From Micromonospora sp. U21 (GTDB taxonomy: Bacteria; Actinomycetota; Actinomycetes; Mycobacteriales; Micromonosporaceae): a stretch of DNA of 64,000 bases. Made by a program: the position numbers and the translations under genes. The notes under the pieces are model-generated. The model was not told the origin of the DNA, ran no database searches, and saw only the letters and a program-made list of their open reading frames with translations. This document shows, piece by piece, positions 8,984 through 17,749 of this stretch (position 1 is its first letter; each line of letters begins with the position of its first letter). The stretch spans positions 124,001 to 188,000 of the forward strand of contig NZ_JAGPYK010000004.1 of assembly GCF_018070045.1 (NCBI RefSeq), in the 5' to 3' direction.

Positions 8984-9886
8984 GTGCTGCGGTTCGGCTT
9001 GTTCGGCACCGGTCACTGGGCGATCGAGACGCACGGGAAGGCGCTGCACGCACACCCGGACGCGGAGTTGGTCGGGGTCTGGGGGCGCAACCCGGAGCGG
9101 GCCGCCGCGCTGGGCGAGCGGTACGGGGTGCCGGCGTTCGCCGAGGTCGACGCGTTGCTCGAGGTGTGCGACGCCATCGCTGTCGCGCTGCCGCCGAACA
9201 TCCAGGCCGACATCGCGGTCCGGGCGGCCGCCGCTGGTCGGCACCTGCTGCTGGACAAGCCGTTGGCGCTCACCGTCGAGGACGCCGATCGGGTGGTCGC
9301 GGCAGCCGAGGCGTCGGGGGTCGCCTCGGTCGTCTTCTTCACCCAGCGGTTCCAGCCGAACGTGACCGCGTTCCTCGCCGCGACCGCGGCCGCCGGGGGC
9401 TGGCAGCACGGCCGGACCACCGCGTTCGCCTCGATCTTCCAGGACGGCAGCCCGTACGGCGGTTCGCTGTGGCGCCGGGAGCACGGTGCCCTCTGGGACA
9501 TCGCCCCGCACGCGCTCTCCATCATCCTGCCGGTGCTGGGCAAGGTGACCCGGGTGGCCGCGATGGACGGGCCGAACGGAATGGTGCATCTGCTGCTCAC
9601 CCACGACGGTGGCGCCACCAGCAGCGCCTCGCTCTCCCTGGACGCCCCGCGTGAGGCGATGGCCCGGGAGTTCGTGTTCTACGGCGAGAACGGCATCGAG
9701 ACCGTCCCGATGGGCGAGAACGACCCCGCCACGGCGTTCGGCGTGGCGATCGACCAGCTCGTCGAGCAGGTGCAGACGGGCACCCGCGACCACCGCTGCG
9801 ACGTCCGGTTCGGCCGCGAGGTCGTCGCGATCCTGGCCGCCGCCGAAATCGCCCGCACCGAATCCCGCACCATCGCCCTCCAGTAA
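8984..9886 (+). CDS. Gfo/Idh/MocA family oxidoreductase
   Basis: A 300-residue NAD(P)-dependent dehydrogenase-type protein. The N-terminal Rossmann fold starts FGLFGTGHWAIETHG and includes VGVWGRNPERAAALGERYG. The family's DKPLA motif (LLLDKPLALTVEDADR, about residues 86-101) is present, and the C-terminal half carries the substrate domain with LWDIAPHALSIILPVLG. Such enzymes oxidise sugars, inositols or related polyols; the substrate cannot be told. I choose GTG 8984 because GGCGGAGG lies 5 nt upstream and the fold begins immediately after. A TAGCGT box at 8928-8933 may be its -10. Confidence 0.9.
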   Translation: MLRFGLFGTGHWAIETHGKALHAHPDAELVGVWGRNPERAAALGERYGVPAFAEVDALLEVCDAIAVALPPNIQADIAVRAAAAGRHLLLDKPLALTVEDADRVVAAAEASGVASVVFFTQRFQPNVTAFLAATAAAGGWQHGRTTAFASIFQDGSPYGGSLWRREHGALWDIAPHALSIILPVLGKVTRVAAMDGPNGMVHLLLTHDGGATSSASLSLDAPREAMAREFVFYGENGIETVPMGENDPATAFGVAIDQLVEQVQTGTRDHRCDVRFGREVVAILAAAEIARTESRTIALQ

Positions 9887-9925
9887 CCCCGCCCGTCCCA
9901 CCCCCCCGCCCCCGGCCCGGGTCCT

Positions 9926-9994
9926 CCCCGTTGATCATGAAGTTAGCGACGTCCGGCACGGCGTGTCGTGACGCTAACTTCATGATCAACGGGG
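9926..9994. repeat. Long inverted repeat, 23-bp perfect arms with TTGATCATGAAGTTA core
   Basis: Arms at 9926-9948 and 9972-9994 are perfect reverse complements (23 bp) around a 23-nt loop. Each arm contains TTGATCATGAAGTTA, including the palindrome TGATCA, and is bounded by a run of C or G. It is AT-rich relative to its surroundings. It lies 40 bp after the Gfo/Idh/MocA stop, where it could act as a terminator, but the long loop and symmetry also fit a REP-like or miniature mobile repeat. The 348 bp from 9887 to 10234 hold only this element and a doubtful short reading frame. Confidence 0.9.
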
Positions 9995-10037
9995 GGCCGA
10001 GGGATCGGGAGACCGCGAGGGGGAGGGCTGGAAATGG

Positions 10038-10223
10038 GTGGGGGTGGCGGTGGGCTTCGAGGGCGTCGGCGGGTCGCTCGCCGCGACCCTGCGCCGGCAC
10101 CACCCGCCGGCTCGGGTGGCGGCGGCGCCGCGCGCCACCCGGATCGCGCCGGACACCCCGGTCGGGTACGTCTCCGGCCGGGAACAGTGGCTGGTGTTGT
10201 TCCGACTGCTGCACGCCCGCTGA
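10038..10223 (+). CDS. Doubtful short ORF, possible gene remnant
   Basis: A 61-codon frame with a GTG start whose product ends RIAPDTPVGYVSGREQWLVLFRLLHAR. The C-terminal half reads like a folded domain end rather than random sequence, but there is no clear ribosome-binding site. It could be a remnant of a larger gene or chance in high-GC DNA. No family recognised. Confidence 0.25.
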   Translation: MGVAVGFEGVGGSLAATLRRHHPPARVAAAPRATRIAPDTPVGYVSGREQWLVLFRLLHAR

Positions 10224-10234
10224 CCGTGCGGGGG

Positions 10235-10426
10235 TCAGGAGAGACTCGATAGCACGGCGTTCAGCTCTTCAGGCGACTCGATCTGCTCCGCCGGCAACGT
10301 CCGCAACATCTGCAACATCGCCGTGCTGGCCCCGTTCTCCTGGCCCCAACGGACCAGGTCCTCACGGGAGATTGGGTAGTCGAGCCCGGCCAGGTACTCC
10401 TGCAACTGAACCCCGGTGACGGTCAT
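10235..10426 (-). CDS. DUF2795 domain protein
   Basis: A 63-residue protein, MTVTGVQLQEYLAGLDYPIS then REDLVRWGQENGAS and LRTLPAEQIESPEELNAVL. This is the whole of the small helical DUF2795 domain, common in actinobacteria, with no known function. It is divergent from the erythromycin-esterase-family gene; if that gene used its earliest GTG (10416) the two would overlap by 11 nt. Confidence 0.85.
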   Translation of the reverse strand: MTVTGVQLQEYLAGLDYPISREDLVRWGQENGASTAMLQMLRTLPAEQIESPEELNAVLSSLS

Positions 10427-10544
10427 ACCGTCCGGCTACCCGCTCGCCGCACCCGTACACCGGTCGGCCCGGCGGCCGGCGGACGGCGCGCCGCCCGGCG
10501 ACACGCCGACGGTTTGCCGGAGCGGCCGCCGGGTAGCCGCGGAC

Positions 10545-11801
10545 ATGCTGGTTCAGCGGCTCGGCGCGCCGAGCGACTTCGACCCGTTGCTGGAGCGCGT
10601 CCGCGACGCCCGGGTGGTGATGATCGGCGAATCCACCCACGGCACCTACGACTACTACCGGCTGCGCGAGCAGCTCACCCGCCGGCTGATCGCGGAGTGC
10701 GGCTTCTCGTTCGTGGCGGTGGAGGGCGACTGGCCGGACTGCGACCGGGTGCACCGCTCGGTCACCGGCGCGCCGGGCGGTGCTCCGGACCCGCAGACGG
10801 CGCTCGAGCAGTTCGAGCGGTGGCCGACCTGGATGTGGGCGAACGCCGAGGTGGCCCGGTTCTGCCGCTGGCTGCGGGCATGGAACCTGGAGCGCCCGGA
10901 GAATCGACGGGCTGGATTCCACGGGCTCGACGTGTACAGCCTCTGGGAGTCGATGCAGGCGATCTTCGACTATCTGGGGGAGGAGGATCCGACCTCGCTG
11001 GAGGCGGCGCAGGACGCGTACCGGTGCTTCGAGCCGTACGGCAAGCGGGTCGAGGAGTACGGCGCGGCCAGCCGGTTCGTCTCCGCCCGGTGCGAGGAGG
11101 AGGTGGTGCGACTGCTGGCCAGGACCCGGGAGCAGGCCCTCTCCGACGGCCCGGACCGCTTCTCGGCCTGGCAGAACGCGGAGGTGGTGGCCGGCGCGGA
11201 GCGTTACTACCGGGCGATGGTGGCCGGCGGACCGGATTCGTGGAACATCCGTGACATCCACATGCAGGACACCCTGGACCGGCTGCTGGACCGGTACGGC
11301 CCGGACGCCCGGGGGATCGTCTGGGCGCACAACACCCATGTCGGGGACGCCCGGGCCACCGACATGACCGCCGACGGGATGATCAACATTGGCCAGTTGG
11401 CCCGGGAGCGGCACGGTGCCGACGCGGTGGCCCTGATCGGCTTCGGCAGCTACCGGGGTACGGCGATCGCCGCACCCCGGTGGGGCTCACCGGCCGAGGC
11501 GATGATCGTCCCGCCGGCGCGGGAGGGGTCGGTCGAGCGGCGCCTGCACGAGCTGATGCCGGAGCGGGCGGTGCTGGTCTTCGGTGGCGACGACCAGCCG
11601 GGCTGGGTCACCGGCACCGCGGACCACCGGGCGATCGGGGTGGTCTACGACCCGTCCTTCGAGTCCTGGGGCAACTACGTGCCCACCCGACTCGGCGAAC
11701 GCTACGACGCCTTCATCTGGTGCGACGAGACCACGGCCCTGCACCCGCTGCCCGTCCCGGCCGCCTCCGGCGAGATGGAGACCTATCCCGCCGGCGTCTG
11801 A
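10545..11801 (+). CDS. Erythromycin esterase family protein
   Basis: About 418 residues. The family's active-site signatures are present: VVMIGESTHGTYDYYRLR (the Glu and His equivalent to the EreA/EreB catalytic pair) and IVWAHNTHVGDAR (HNTH), plus FVAVEGDWPDC and GFHGLDVYSLW. Chromosomal members are common in actinobacteria and most are not proven macrolide esterases, so the substrate is open. The start is uncertain: ATG 10545 gives a slightly short N-terminus and has no good ribosome-binding site; GTG 10416 is in frame but overlaps the divergent DUF2795 gene. It is convergent with the MMPL gene 19 bp away. Confidence 0.87.
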   Translation: MLVQRLGAPSDFDPLLERVRDARVVMIGESTHGTYDYYRLREQLTRRLIAECGFSFVAVEGDWPDCDRVHRSVTGAPGGAPDPQTALEQFERWPTWMWANAEVARFCRWLRAWNLERPENRRAGFHGLDVYSLWESMQAIFDYLGEEDPTSLEAAQDAYRCFEPYGKRVEEYGAASRFVSARCEEEVVRLLARTREQALSDGPDRFSAWQNAEVVAGAERYYRAMVAGGPDSWNIRDIHMQDTLDRLLDRYGPDARGIVWAHNTHVGDARATDMTADGMINIGQLARERHGADAVALIGFGSYRGTAIAAPRWGSPAEAMIVPPAREGSVERRLHELMPERAVLVFGGDDQPGWVTGTADHRAIGVVYDPSFESWGNYVPTRLGERYDAFIWCDETTALHPLPVPAASGEMETYPAGV

Positions 11802-11820
11802 CCGGGCCGGGCAGCGAGGG

Positions 11821-14034
11821 TCAGACGTGGGTCGGCGTGCGGTCCGCGAGTTCCGCGCGCAAGCCCTCGCCCTCGATGTCGACGTTCGGTAGGGCACGGG
11901 AGAGCCACCGGGGGAGCCACCAGGCACGGTCGCCGAGCAGCGACATCACCGCGGGAACGATGGTCATCCGGACCACGAAGGCGTCGATGGCCACACCCAC
12001 GGCGAGTGCGAATCCCATCGACTTGATCACCGGATCCTCCAGGAAGACGAAGCCTCCGAAAACCGAGATCATGATGAGCGCGGCGGCGGTGACCACCCGG
12101 GCGCCGTGCCCCATGCCGCTGATGGTGGCCTGCCGGGCCGACTCGCCGTGCACGAAGTCCTCCCGCATCCGGGACACCAGGAACACCTCGTAGTCCATCG
12201 CGAGCCCGAAGAGGATGCCGATGAGCAGGATCGGCAGGAAGCTGATCAGCGGGCCCGGGGTGTCCAGGCCGACGAGGTCGGCGAGGTGCCCCTGCTGGAA
12301 GACCGCCACCGTGATGCCGAACGTGGCGGCGACGGTGAGCAGGAACCCCAGCGCGGCCTTGACCGGCACCAGCAGCGAGCGGAACACCAGCATCAGCAGC
12401 AGCACCGACAGCCCGACCACCAGCAGGAGGTAGACCGGCAGTGCGTCGGAGAGCTTCTCGGAGACGTCGATGCCGATCGCGGTGACACCGGTGAGCAGCA
12501 CGTCCGCGTCGCGGATCCCGCCCACCGAGTCACGGATGTCGTGCACCAGCGTCTCGGTGGCCTCGTCGGTGGGGCCGGTCTTGGGCACCACTCCGAGCAG
12601 GGCGGTCCGGCCGTCCGGGCTGAGCTGCGCCGGCGCCACCGCGAGCACGTTGTCGGTGCGCTGGAGCAGCGCGGTGACCTGCGGCACGGCGGCCGAGGTG
12701 GCCTGCGGCGTGTCGCCGGCGACCACCACCGCGAGGCGGCCGGTGAAGCCCGCTCCGAAGCCCTCGGTGGTCAGGTCGTTCGACACCCGGGCGGGTGAGC
12801 CGACGGCCGCCGTGGAGGCGTCCGGCAGGGCCAGTCGCATGTCCGGCGTGGGCAGCGCGAGGAGGCCGAGGCCGAGCAGGCCGACGAGGATGACCGGTAC
12901 GCGGAACCGGGTGACCAGCCGCGCCCAGCGGAAGCCGAAGCCGGACCGGTCCTCGCTCGCTGCCGCGGCAACCGGCCGGTCGGCGTCCGTGTCGTTGACC
13001 GGCCTGCCGTCGGCGGTGGCCGAGCGCAGCCGGCGGGGAAGCACCCGGCGACCGGCGAAGCCGAGCAGCGCGGGCTGGAGGGTGATGGCGACGAGCACCG
13101 CGACGGTGACCGTGCCGGCGGCGGCGAGACCCATCACCGTGAGGAACGGGATGTCCACCACGGCGAGCCCGGCCAGGGCGATGACCACGGTGGCGCCCGC
13201 GAAGACCACGGCGGAGCCGGCGGTGCCCACGGCCCGGCCGACCGCCTCCTCGGGGGACAGGCCGTCGAGCAGGTTCTGCCGGTGCCGGGAGGTGATGAAC
13301 AGCGAGTAGTCGATGCCGACCGCGAGGCCGAGCATCAGCGCCAGGATCGGCGCGGTGCTGGTCAACTGGACGACGCTGCTCAGCGCGAACAGGCCGGCCA
13401 TGCCGGCGCCCACGCCGATGAGCGCGTTGAGCATCGTCATGCCCGCGGCCACCAGCGAGCCGAACGTGATGATCAGGACGATCGCGGCGACCAGTACGCC
13501 GAGCGCCTCGGTGGAGCCGATCTCCGGCTCACCGCCCAGCACCTCGCCGCCCGGGGCGACCTGCCAGCCCCGTGCCTCGGCCGCCGCACCCACCTGCTCG
13601 TACGCCGTCCGCTGCTCGTCGGTCACCTCGTCCGCTCCGGTGGCGAACCGAACCTGGACCAGCGCGTACCGGCCGTTGGGCGAGACCGCGCCGACCTGGA
13701 ACGGGTCGACGGCGCCGACCACGCCGGGCAGCGTCGCGGCCTGCTGGACGATCTCCTGCACCACGCCACGACCCTGCGGGCTGGCCAGCTGGCCGTCACC
13801 CGGTGCCTTGACCGCGATGGTGCCGGTGGCGCCACTGGCCGCGGGGAACTGCTGCGCGAGCAGGTCGAGCGCGCGCTGGCTCTCGGTGCCCGGCATGGTG
13901 AAGTTGCTCGCCGTCGGGCCGCGCAGGGTCGCCGCGGCCAGGCCGGCGACGACGAGTACGACGAGCCAGAGCGCGACGACGAGCCGTCGCCGGCGCAGCG
14001 CGCCCCGGCCGAGCCGGTAGAGCAGGGTGGCCAT
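11821..14034 (-). CDS. MMPL/RND family membrane transporter
   Basis: A 737-residue protein with about 12 membrane helices in two MMPL repeats. The first is MATLLYRLGRGALRRRR, a helix, a periplasmic domain (about 45-190), then VLVAAIVLIITFGSLVAAGM and VGIDYSLFITSRHRQNLLDG; the second is LVVGLSVLLLMLVFRSLLVP and FGLAMDYEVFLVSRMREDFV. The paired YSLF/YEVF loops and GIDYS/AMDYE motifs are typical of MmpL-type exporters of lipids or drugs. The ATG overlaps the TetR stop by one base (TGATG), so the exporter and its regulator form one operon. Control is likely by that repressor through the palindromes at 14652-14686. Confidence 0.93.
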   Translation of the reverse strand: MATLLYRLGRGALRRRRLVVALWLVVLVVAGLAAATLRGPTASNFTMPGTESQRALDLLAQQFPAASGATGTIAVKAPGDGQLASPQGRGVVQEIVQQAATLPGVVGAVDPFQVGAVSPNGRYALVQVRFATGADEVTDEQRTAYEQVGAAAEARGWQVAPGGEVLGGEPEIGSTEALGVLVAAIVLIITFGSLVAAGMTMLNALIGVGAGMAGLFALSSVVQLTSTAPILALMLGLAVGIDYSLFITSRHRQNLLDGLSPEEAVGRAVGTAGSAVVFAGATVVIALAGLAVVDIPFLTVMGLAAAGTVTVAVLVAITLQPALLGFAGRRVLPRRLRSATADGRPVNDTDADRPVAAAASEDRSGFGFRWARLVTRFRVPVILVGLLGLGLLALPTPDMRLALPDASTAAVGSPARVSNDLTTEGFGAGFTGRLAVVVAGDTPQATSAAVPQVTALLQRTDNVLAVAPAQLSPDGRTALLGVVPKTGPTDEATETLVHDIRDSVGGIRDADVLLTGVTAIGIDVSEKLSDALPVYLLLVVGLSVLLLMLVFRSLLVPVKAALGFLLTVAATFGITVAVFQQGHLADLVGLDTPGPLISFLPILLIGILFGLAMDYEVFLVSRMREDFVHGESARQATISGMGHGARVVTAAALIMISVFGGFVFLEDPVIKSMGFALAVGVAIDAFVVRMTIVPAVMSLLGDRAWWLPRWLSRALPNVDIEGEGLRAELADRTPTHV

Positions 14035-14621
14035 CAGGATTCCTTGTCCTCGGTCGTGGGTGGTTGGGGCAGGGAAGACTCGACGGGCTCGACGGCCCGC
14101 CGGACGAGGGTGAGCAGAGCGGGGCGCAGCTCGTCGTCGGGAACGTCGACGAACTCGGCGCACGCCTCGGGAATGCCGGCGAGCAGCACCAGCGCGCTGA
14201 TCCGCGCGCCCGGCCGCTCGGAGTGCCCGGCGAAGGCGTCCCGCAGGCGTTCCGAGATCTGCTGGATGTGCGCGAAGGCCGGCTGGGCCAGCAGCTCCGG
14301 GAACTCGCCGCGGAGCAGCGCGATCTCCCGCCGGAACCGCACCGCGAGGTCGACGAAGCCCACCGCGGCGACCTGCTGGGCGGCCGCGCCGGTCAGGCCG
14401 GTGAGCCGGTCGTCGAGGTCCCGCAGCACCGCGATGGCCGGGGCCATCAGCTCGGCGAGCAGGGCTTCCTTGTTGGCGAAGTGGTAGAGCACCGTGGCCT
14501 TGGAGCAGCCGACCTCACGGGCGATGTCCTGCAACGAGGTGCCCCGGTAGCCGGTCACCGCGAACCGTCGCGCCGCCGCGGCGAGGATCTCGCCGTGCGT
14601 CTCGGACACCGCTCTGGCCAT
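14034..14621 (-). CDS. TetR family transcriptional regulator
   Basis: A 195-residue protein with an N-terminal TetR helix-turn-helix (EILAAAARRFAVTGYRGTSL, then QDIAREVGCSKATVLYHFAN, about residues 10-50) and a helical ligand-binding C-terminus. ATG 14621 follows GGGAGG; a GTG one codon earlier is also possible. It precedes and is coupled to the MMPL exporter gene. Two 16-bp palindromes 30 bp upstream are the probable operator, implying autorepression and co-repression of the exporter until a transported ligand binds. Confidence 0.93.
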   Translation of the reverse strand: MARAVSETHGEILAAAARRFAVTGYRGTSLQDIAREVGCSKATVLYHFANKEALLAELMAPAIAVLRDLDDRLTGLTGAAAQQVAAVGFVDLAVRFRREIALLRGEFPELLAQPAFAHIQQISERLRDAFAGHSERPGARISALVLLAGIPEACAEFVDVPDDELRPALLTLVRRAVEPVESSLPQPPTTEDKES

Positions 14622-14651
14622 CACCGGTCCACCTCCCGCGGACCAGCATGC

Positions 14652-14686
14652 CTGACCGATCGGTCAGACTCTGACCGATCGGTCAG
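14652..14686. promoter_or_regulatory. Tandem TetR operator palindromes
   Basis: CTGACCGATCGGTCAG, a perfect 16-bp palindrome, occurs twice (14652-14667 and 14671-14686), with centres 19 bp apart, directly upstream of the TetR gene. Two identical sites about two helical turns apart fit two TetR dimers on one face of the DNA. Confidence 0.85.
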
Positions 14687-14722
14687 TTCATCGTGGTGGC
14701 TTTCCCCACACCCCGGTCCGGT

Positions 14723-15154
14723 TTAACCGGCGTGGTCGCGGTCGTACCTGGTCCGCGCCTCGGCGATGGCCCGGCGGTGCCGCTCGGCCCAGCTGGTCAG
14801 CGCCACCAGCGACTCGTAGAGCTCCAGCGCCATCGGGGTGGCGGTGTACTCCACCTTCGGCGGGACGGTGGGGTAGACCCTGCGGTGCAGCAGGCCGTCG
14901 CGTTCCAGGTTGCGCAGGGTCAGCGTGAGCATCCGACGACTGATCCCCTCGATGTGCCGCTCCAGCTCGGTGAAGCGCACCGGGCCGTTCGAGGCGGCCA
15001 CCAGGATGCCGATGCTCCACTTGCCGCCGACCCTGTCGAGCACCTCGCGGACGGTGCACGCCCGGGCCTGACCCGGGGTGAACGGCACGCTTCCCGCCGC
15101 GCACGCCAGCTCGGCCTCGATCAGCGCGGGCACATCGCTGTTCCTCTGGGACAT
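14723..15154 (-). CDS. HxlR family transcriptional regulator
   Basis: A 143-residue winged-helix protein. The HxlR core is clear: CTVREVLDRVGGKWSIGILV, RFTELERHIEGISRRMLT and a wing ending DGLLHRRVYPTVPPKVEYTA. A Cys just before TVREVLDRVGGKW lies where redox-sensing HxlR relatives carry their sensor, so thiol sensing is possible but unproven. It is divergent from the MFS gene at 15233 across 78 bp, each gene having an AAGGAGG ribosome-binding site, a layout that usually means the regulator controls the transporter. I see no convincing palindromic operator in the gap. Confidence 0.92.
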   Translation of the reverse strand: MSQRNSDVPALIEAELACAAGSVPFTPGQARACTVREVLDRVGGKWSIGILVAASNGPVRFTELERHIEGISRRMLTLTLRNLERDGLLHRRVYPTVPPKVEYTATPMALELYESLVALTSWAERHRRAIAEARTRYDRDHAG

Positions 15155-15232
15155 GACGGTGCCTCCTTCCGCTCTCGCTCATGGTCACAGATGATGGCGT
15201 CGGTAACAAACAATGCACCAAGGAGGCGTTCC

Positions 15233-16684
15233 ATGGATCATGCTGTCCCGTCCCGCTGGCCGGCGCTGCTCGTACTCTGCGCCGGCAGCCTGATGATCAT
15301 TCTGGACGGCAGCGTCGTCGCGGTGGCGCTGCCCGCCGTGCAGCGCGACCTGGGCTTCACCGCCGCAGGCCTGGCCTGGGTGGTCAACGCCTACCTGGTC
15401 GCGTTCGGCGGGCTGCTGCTGCTCGCCGGCCGCCTCGGCGACCTGCTCGGCCGGCGGCGGATCTTCCTGGCCGGCATCACGCTGTTCACCCTGGCCTCGC
15501 TGGCCTGCGCGCTGGCCACCGGGCCGGCCGTACTGGTCGGTGCGCGATTCGGCCAGGGCGTCGGCGGCGCGCTGGCCATGGCGGTCAGCCTCGGCATGAT
15601 CGTCCGGCTCTATCCCGAGCCGGCCGAGCGGGCCCGCGCGATCGCCGTCTTCAGCTTCACCGGGGCGGCGGGGGCGTCGGTCGGCACGGTGGCCGGTGGG
15701 GTGCTCACCGAACTGGCCGGCTGGCGGTCGATCTTCCTGGTCAACCTGCCGATCGGGGTGGCCATCCTGCTCGCCGCCGTCCGCCAGCTCCCGGCCGAGC
15801 GGGGCATCGGCCCGCGCGCGGGCCTGGACCTGCCCGGCGCCCTGCTCGCCACCGGCGGACTGATGGCCACCGTGCTGGGCATCGTGGGGACCGGCGAGCA
15901 CGGCTGGACCAGCCCCCGGACCCTCGGCGCGGTGGCGCTCGCGGCGCTGCTGCTCGGGGGGTTCGCGCTCCGGCAGCGGGTGGCGCCCACCCCGCTGCTG
16001 CCGGCCCGCGTGCTGCGCGTCCCCGGCCTGGTCGCGGCGAACGCCGTGCAGTTCCTCATGGTCTCCGCGTACTTCGGCTTCCAGTTCCTGCTCGCCGTGG
16101 AACTGCAACTGGTGCTCGGCCTGGACGCGGCGGCGACCGGCTGGGCCTTCCTGCCCACCCCGGTGGTGATCGCGGTGGTGTCGCTCGGCCTGGCCGGTCG
16201 GCTGATCGCCCGGTGGGGTGCCCGGGCCGTCCTGCTGGCCGGGCTCGGGCTGGCCACCGTCGGCTTCCTGCTGCTCGGCCGGCTGCCCGCCGACGGCGGT
16301 TACCTCGCCGACGTGCTTCCCGCGATGCTGATCTTCGGGGTGGCCGGCGGCCTGACCCTGCCGGCCGTCACCACGCTGGCCATGGCCGGCGCGACCGACG
16401 CGGACGCCGGGCTCGCGTCCGGGCTGGCCAACACCACCCAGCAGGTCGGCGGGGCGGTCGGGCTGGCCGCGCTGGCCACCCTGGCCGCCACGCGCGCCGA
16501 CGGTCTGCGGGCCGCCGGATGGGCCGAGGTGGCGGCACTGGCCGGCGGCTACCGGATCGCGTTCACCGTCGCCGCCGCCCTGGTGGTCGCCGCGCTGCTG
16601 GTCGCGCTGACCACGCTGCCCGGTGCCCGGCCCGCCACGCTGCGCGCCGGGGCTGATCGGCACCGAAGCGCCGCGTCCAGTTGA
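15233..16684 (+). CDS. MFS transporter, DHA2-type drug exporter
   Basis: A 483-residue protein with about 14 membrane helices. It begins ALLVLCAGSLMIILDGSVVA, typical of DHA2 proton-drug antiporters (motif D1 around LDGSVVAVALP), followed by motif A GRLGDLLGRRRIFL and motif C-like GAAGASVGTVAGG. ATG 15233 is preceded by AAGGAGG; longer in-frame extensions run through the divergent HxlR gene and are not used. Probably regulated by that HxlR protein. The substrate is unknown. Confidence 0.93.
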   Translation: MDHAVPSRWPALLVLCAGSLMIILDGSVVAVALPAVQRDLGFTAAGLAWVVNAYLVAFGGLLLLAGRLGDLLGRRRIFLAGITLFTLASLACALATGPAVLVGARFGQGVGGALAMAVSLGMIVRLYPEPAERARAIAVFSFTGAAGASVGTVAGGVLTELAGWRSIFLVNLPIGVAILLAAVRQLPAERGIGPRAGLDLPGALLATGGLMATVLGIVGTGEHGWTSPRTLGAVALAALLLGGFALRQRVAPTPLLPARVLRVPGLVAANAVQFLMVSAYFGFQFLLAVELQLVLGLDAAATGWAFLPTPVVIAVVSLGLAGRLIARWGARAVLLAGLGLATVGFLLLGRLPADGGYLADVLPAMLIFGVAGGLTLPAVTTLAMAGATDADAGLASGLANTTQQVGGAVGLAALATLAATRADGLRAAGWAEVAALAGGYRIAFTVAAALVVAALLVALTTLPGARPATLRAGADRHRSAASS

Positions 16685-16715
16685 CCGACGGCACCGGGGG
16701 CGGGAGGGTGAGCGG

Positions 16716-17675
16716 GTGAGCGAGGCTGACGAGACGCGGGACGGGGTGGCCCTGACCAACCTCGACCACCCGCTGTCCGACCGCGACGACGCGACCAAGC
16801 GCGACCTGGTCGACTACCTCGACGCGGTCCGGGACCGGATCCTCCCGCAGTTGCGGGACCGGCCGCTGTCGGTGATCCGGGTCCGCCCCGGCCAGCCACC
16901 GTTCATGCAGAAGAACCTGCCCCGGTACACCCCGGACTGGGTCCGCCGCGTGCCGGTCTGGGCGGAGGCGTCACACCGGGAGGTCTCGTACGCCCTCTGC
17001 GACGACCGTCGCACCCTGCTCTGGTTCGCCAACCAGCGGGCGGTGGAGTACCACCCGACGCTGGCCACCGCGGCGGACCTGCACCGCCCGACCCACCTGG
17101 TGCTCGACCTGGACCCGCCGGAGGGGGACGGGTTCGGTGCGGCGGTCGGCGCCGCGCTGCTGGTCCGTCAGGCGCTCGCCGACGCCGGCCTCGCCGGGGC
17201 GGTCAAGACCAGCGGCGCCAAGGGCGTGCACGTCTTCGTGCCGATCGCCGACGGCCCCACGGCCGAGGAGTTGGCCGCCGCCACCCGGGCGGTCGCCGCC
17301 CGTGCCGAGCGGCTGGACCCGGCGCTGGCCACCACGGCGTTCATCCGGGAAGACCGGGGCGGTCGGGTCTTCGTCGACGCCACCCGGGCCGGCGGGGCGA
17401 CCGTGGTGGCCGCGTACAGCCCGCGGCTACGCCCCGGGATGCCGGTCTCCTTCCCGGTCGACTGGGCCGACCTGACCGAGGTGACCCCGGCCGACTTCAC
17501 CATCCGGACCGTGCCGGCGCTGGTGGCCGGGGCCGACCCGTGGGCCGCGTCGATGCCGGAGCCGCAGCCGCTGCCCGCCGACCTCGTGGCCGAGGGGCGG
17601 ACCATCCCGGTGGCCCGGGTGCAGGCCATGCACGAGGGCAAGCGCCGGGCCCGCGCCCGCCGCCAGGCCGGCTGA
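16716..17675 (+). CDS. Stand-alone LigD-type DNA polymerase/primase domain protein
   Basis: A 319-residue protein of the archaeo-eukaryotic primase superfamily as found in the polymerase domain of LigD (bacterial NHEJ). Visible motifs are PFMQKNLPRYTPDWVRRVPV, HLVLDLDPPEGDGF (the metal-binding Asp pair), KTSGAKGVHVFVPI (Ser and His of the nucleotide site) and DRGGRVFVDATRAGGATVVA, ending in a basic tail (GKRRARARRQAG). There is no ligase or nuclease domain and no ku gene in the window. GTG 16716 follows GGAGGG by 7 nt. It may act with Ku and ligase encoded elsewhere, or be a separate gap-filling primase-polymerase. Confidence 0.9.
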   Translation: MSEADETRDGVALTNLDHPLSDRDDATKRDLVDYLDAVRDRILPQLRDRPLSVIRVRPGQPPFMQKNLPRYTPDWVRRVPVWAEASHREVSYALCDDRRTLLWFANQRAVEYHPTLATAADLHRPTHLVLDLDPPEGDGFGAAVGAALLVRQALADAGLAGAVKTSGAKGVHVFVPIADGPTAEELAAATRAVAARAERLDPALATTAFIREDRGGRVFVDATRAGGATVVAAYSPRLRPGMPVSFPVDWADLTEVTPADFTIRTVPALVAGADPWAASMPEPQPLPADLVAEGRTIPVARVQAMHEGKRRARARRQAG

Positions 17676-17705
17676 CGGTACGCCCCGGGGTGCGCCCCGA
17701 CCAGT

Positions 17706-17735
17706 TGATGGTCTCCGCTCCCGCGGAGACCATCA
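17706..17735. terminator. Hairpin between convergent genes
   Basis: A 13-bp perfect stem (17706-17718 with 17723-17735) and a 4-nt loop lie between the convergent polymerase-domain and chitinase genes. It probably terminates both. Confidence 0.75.
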
Positions 17736-17749
17736 CCGGTGGCGACCTT

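Noticed and set aside
10544..11801. Macrolide resistance gene
   Set aside because: The erythromycin-esterase family is broad in actinobacteria; the motifs alone do not show macrolide hydrolysis.
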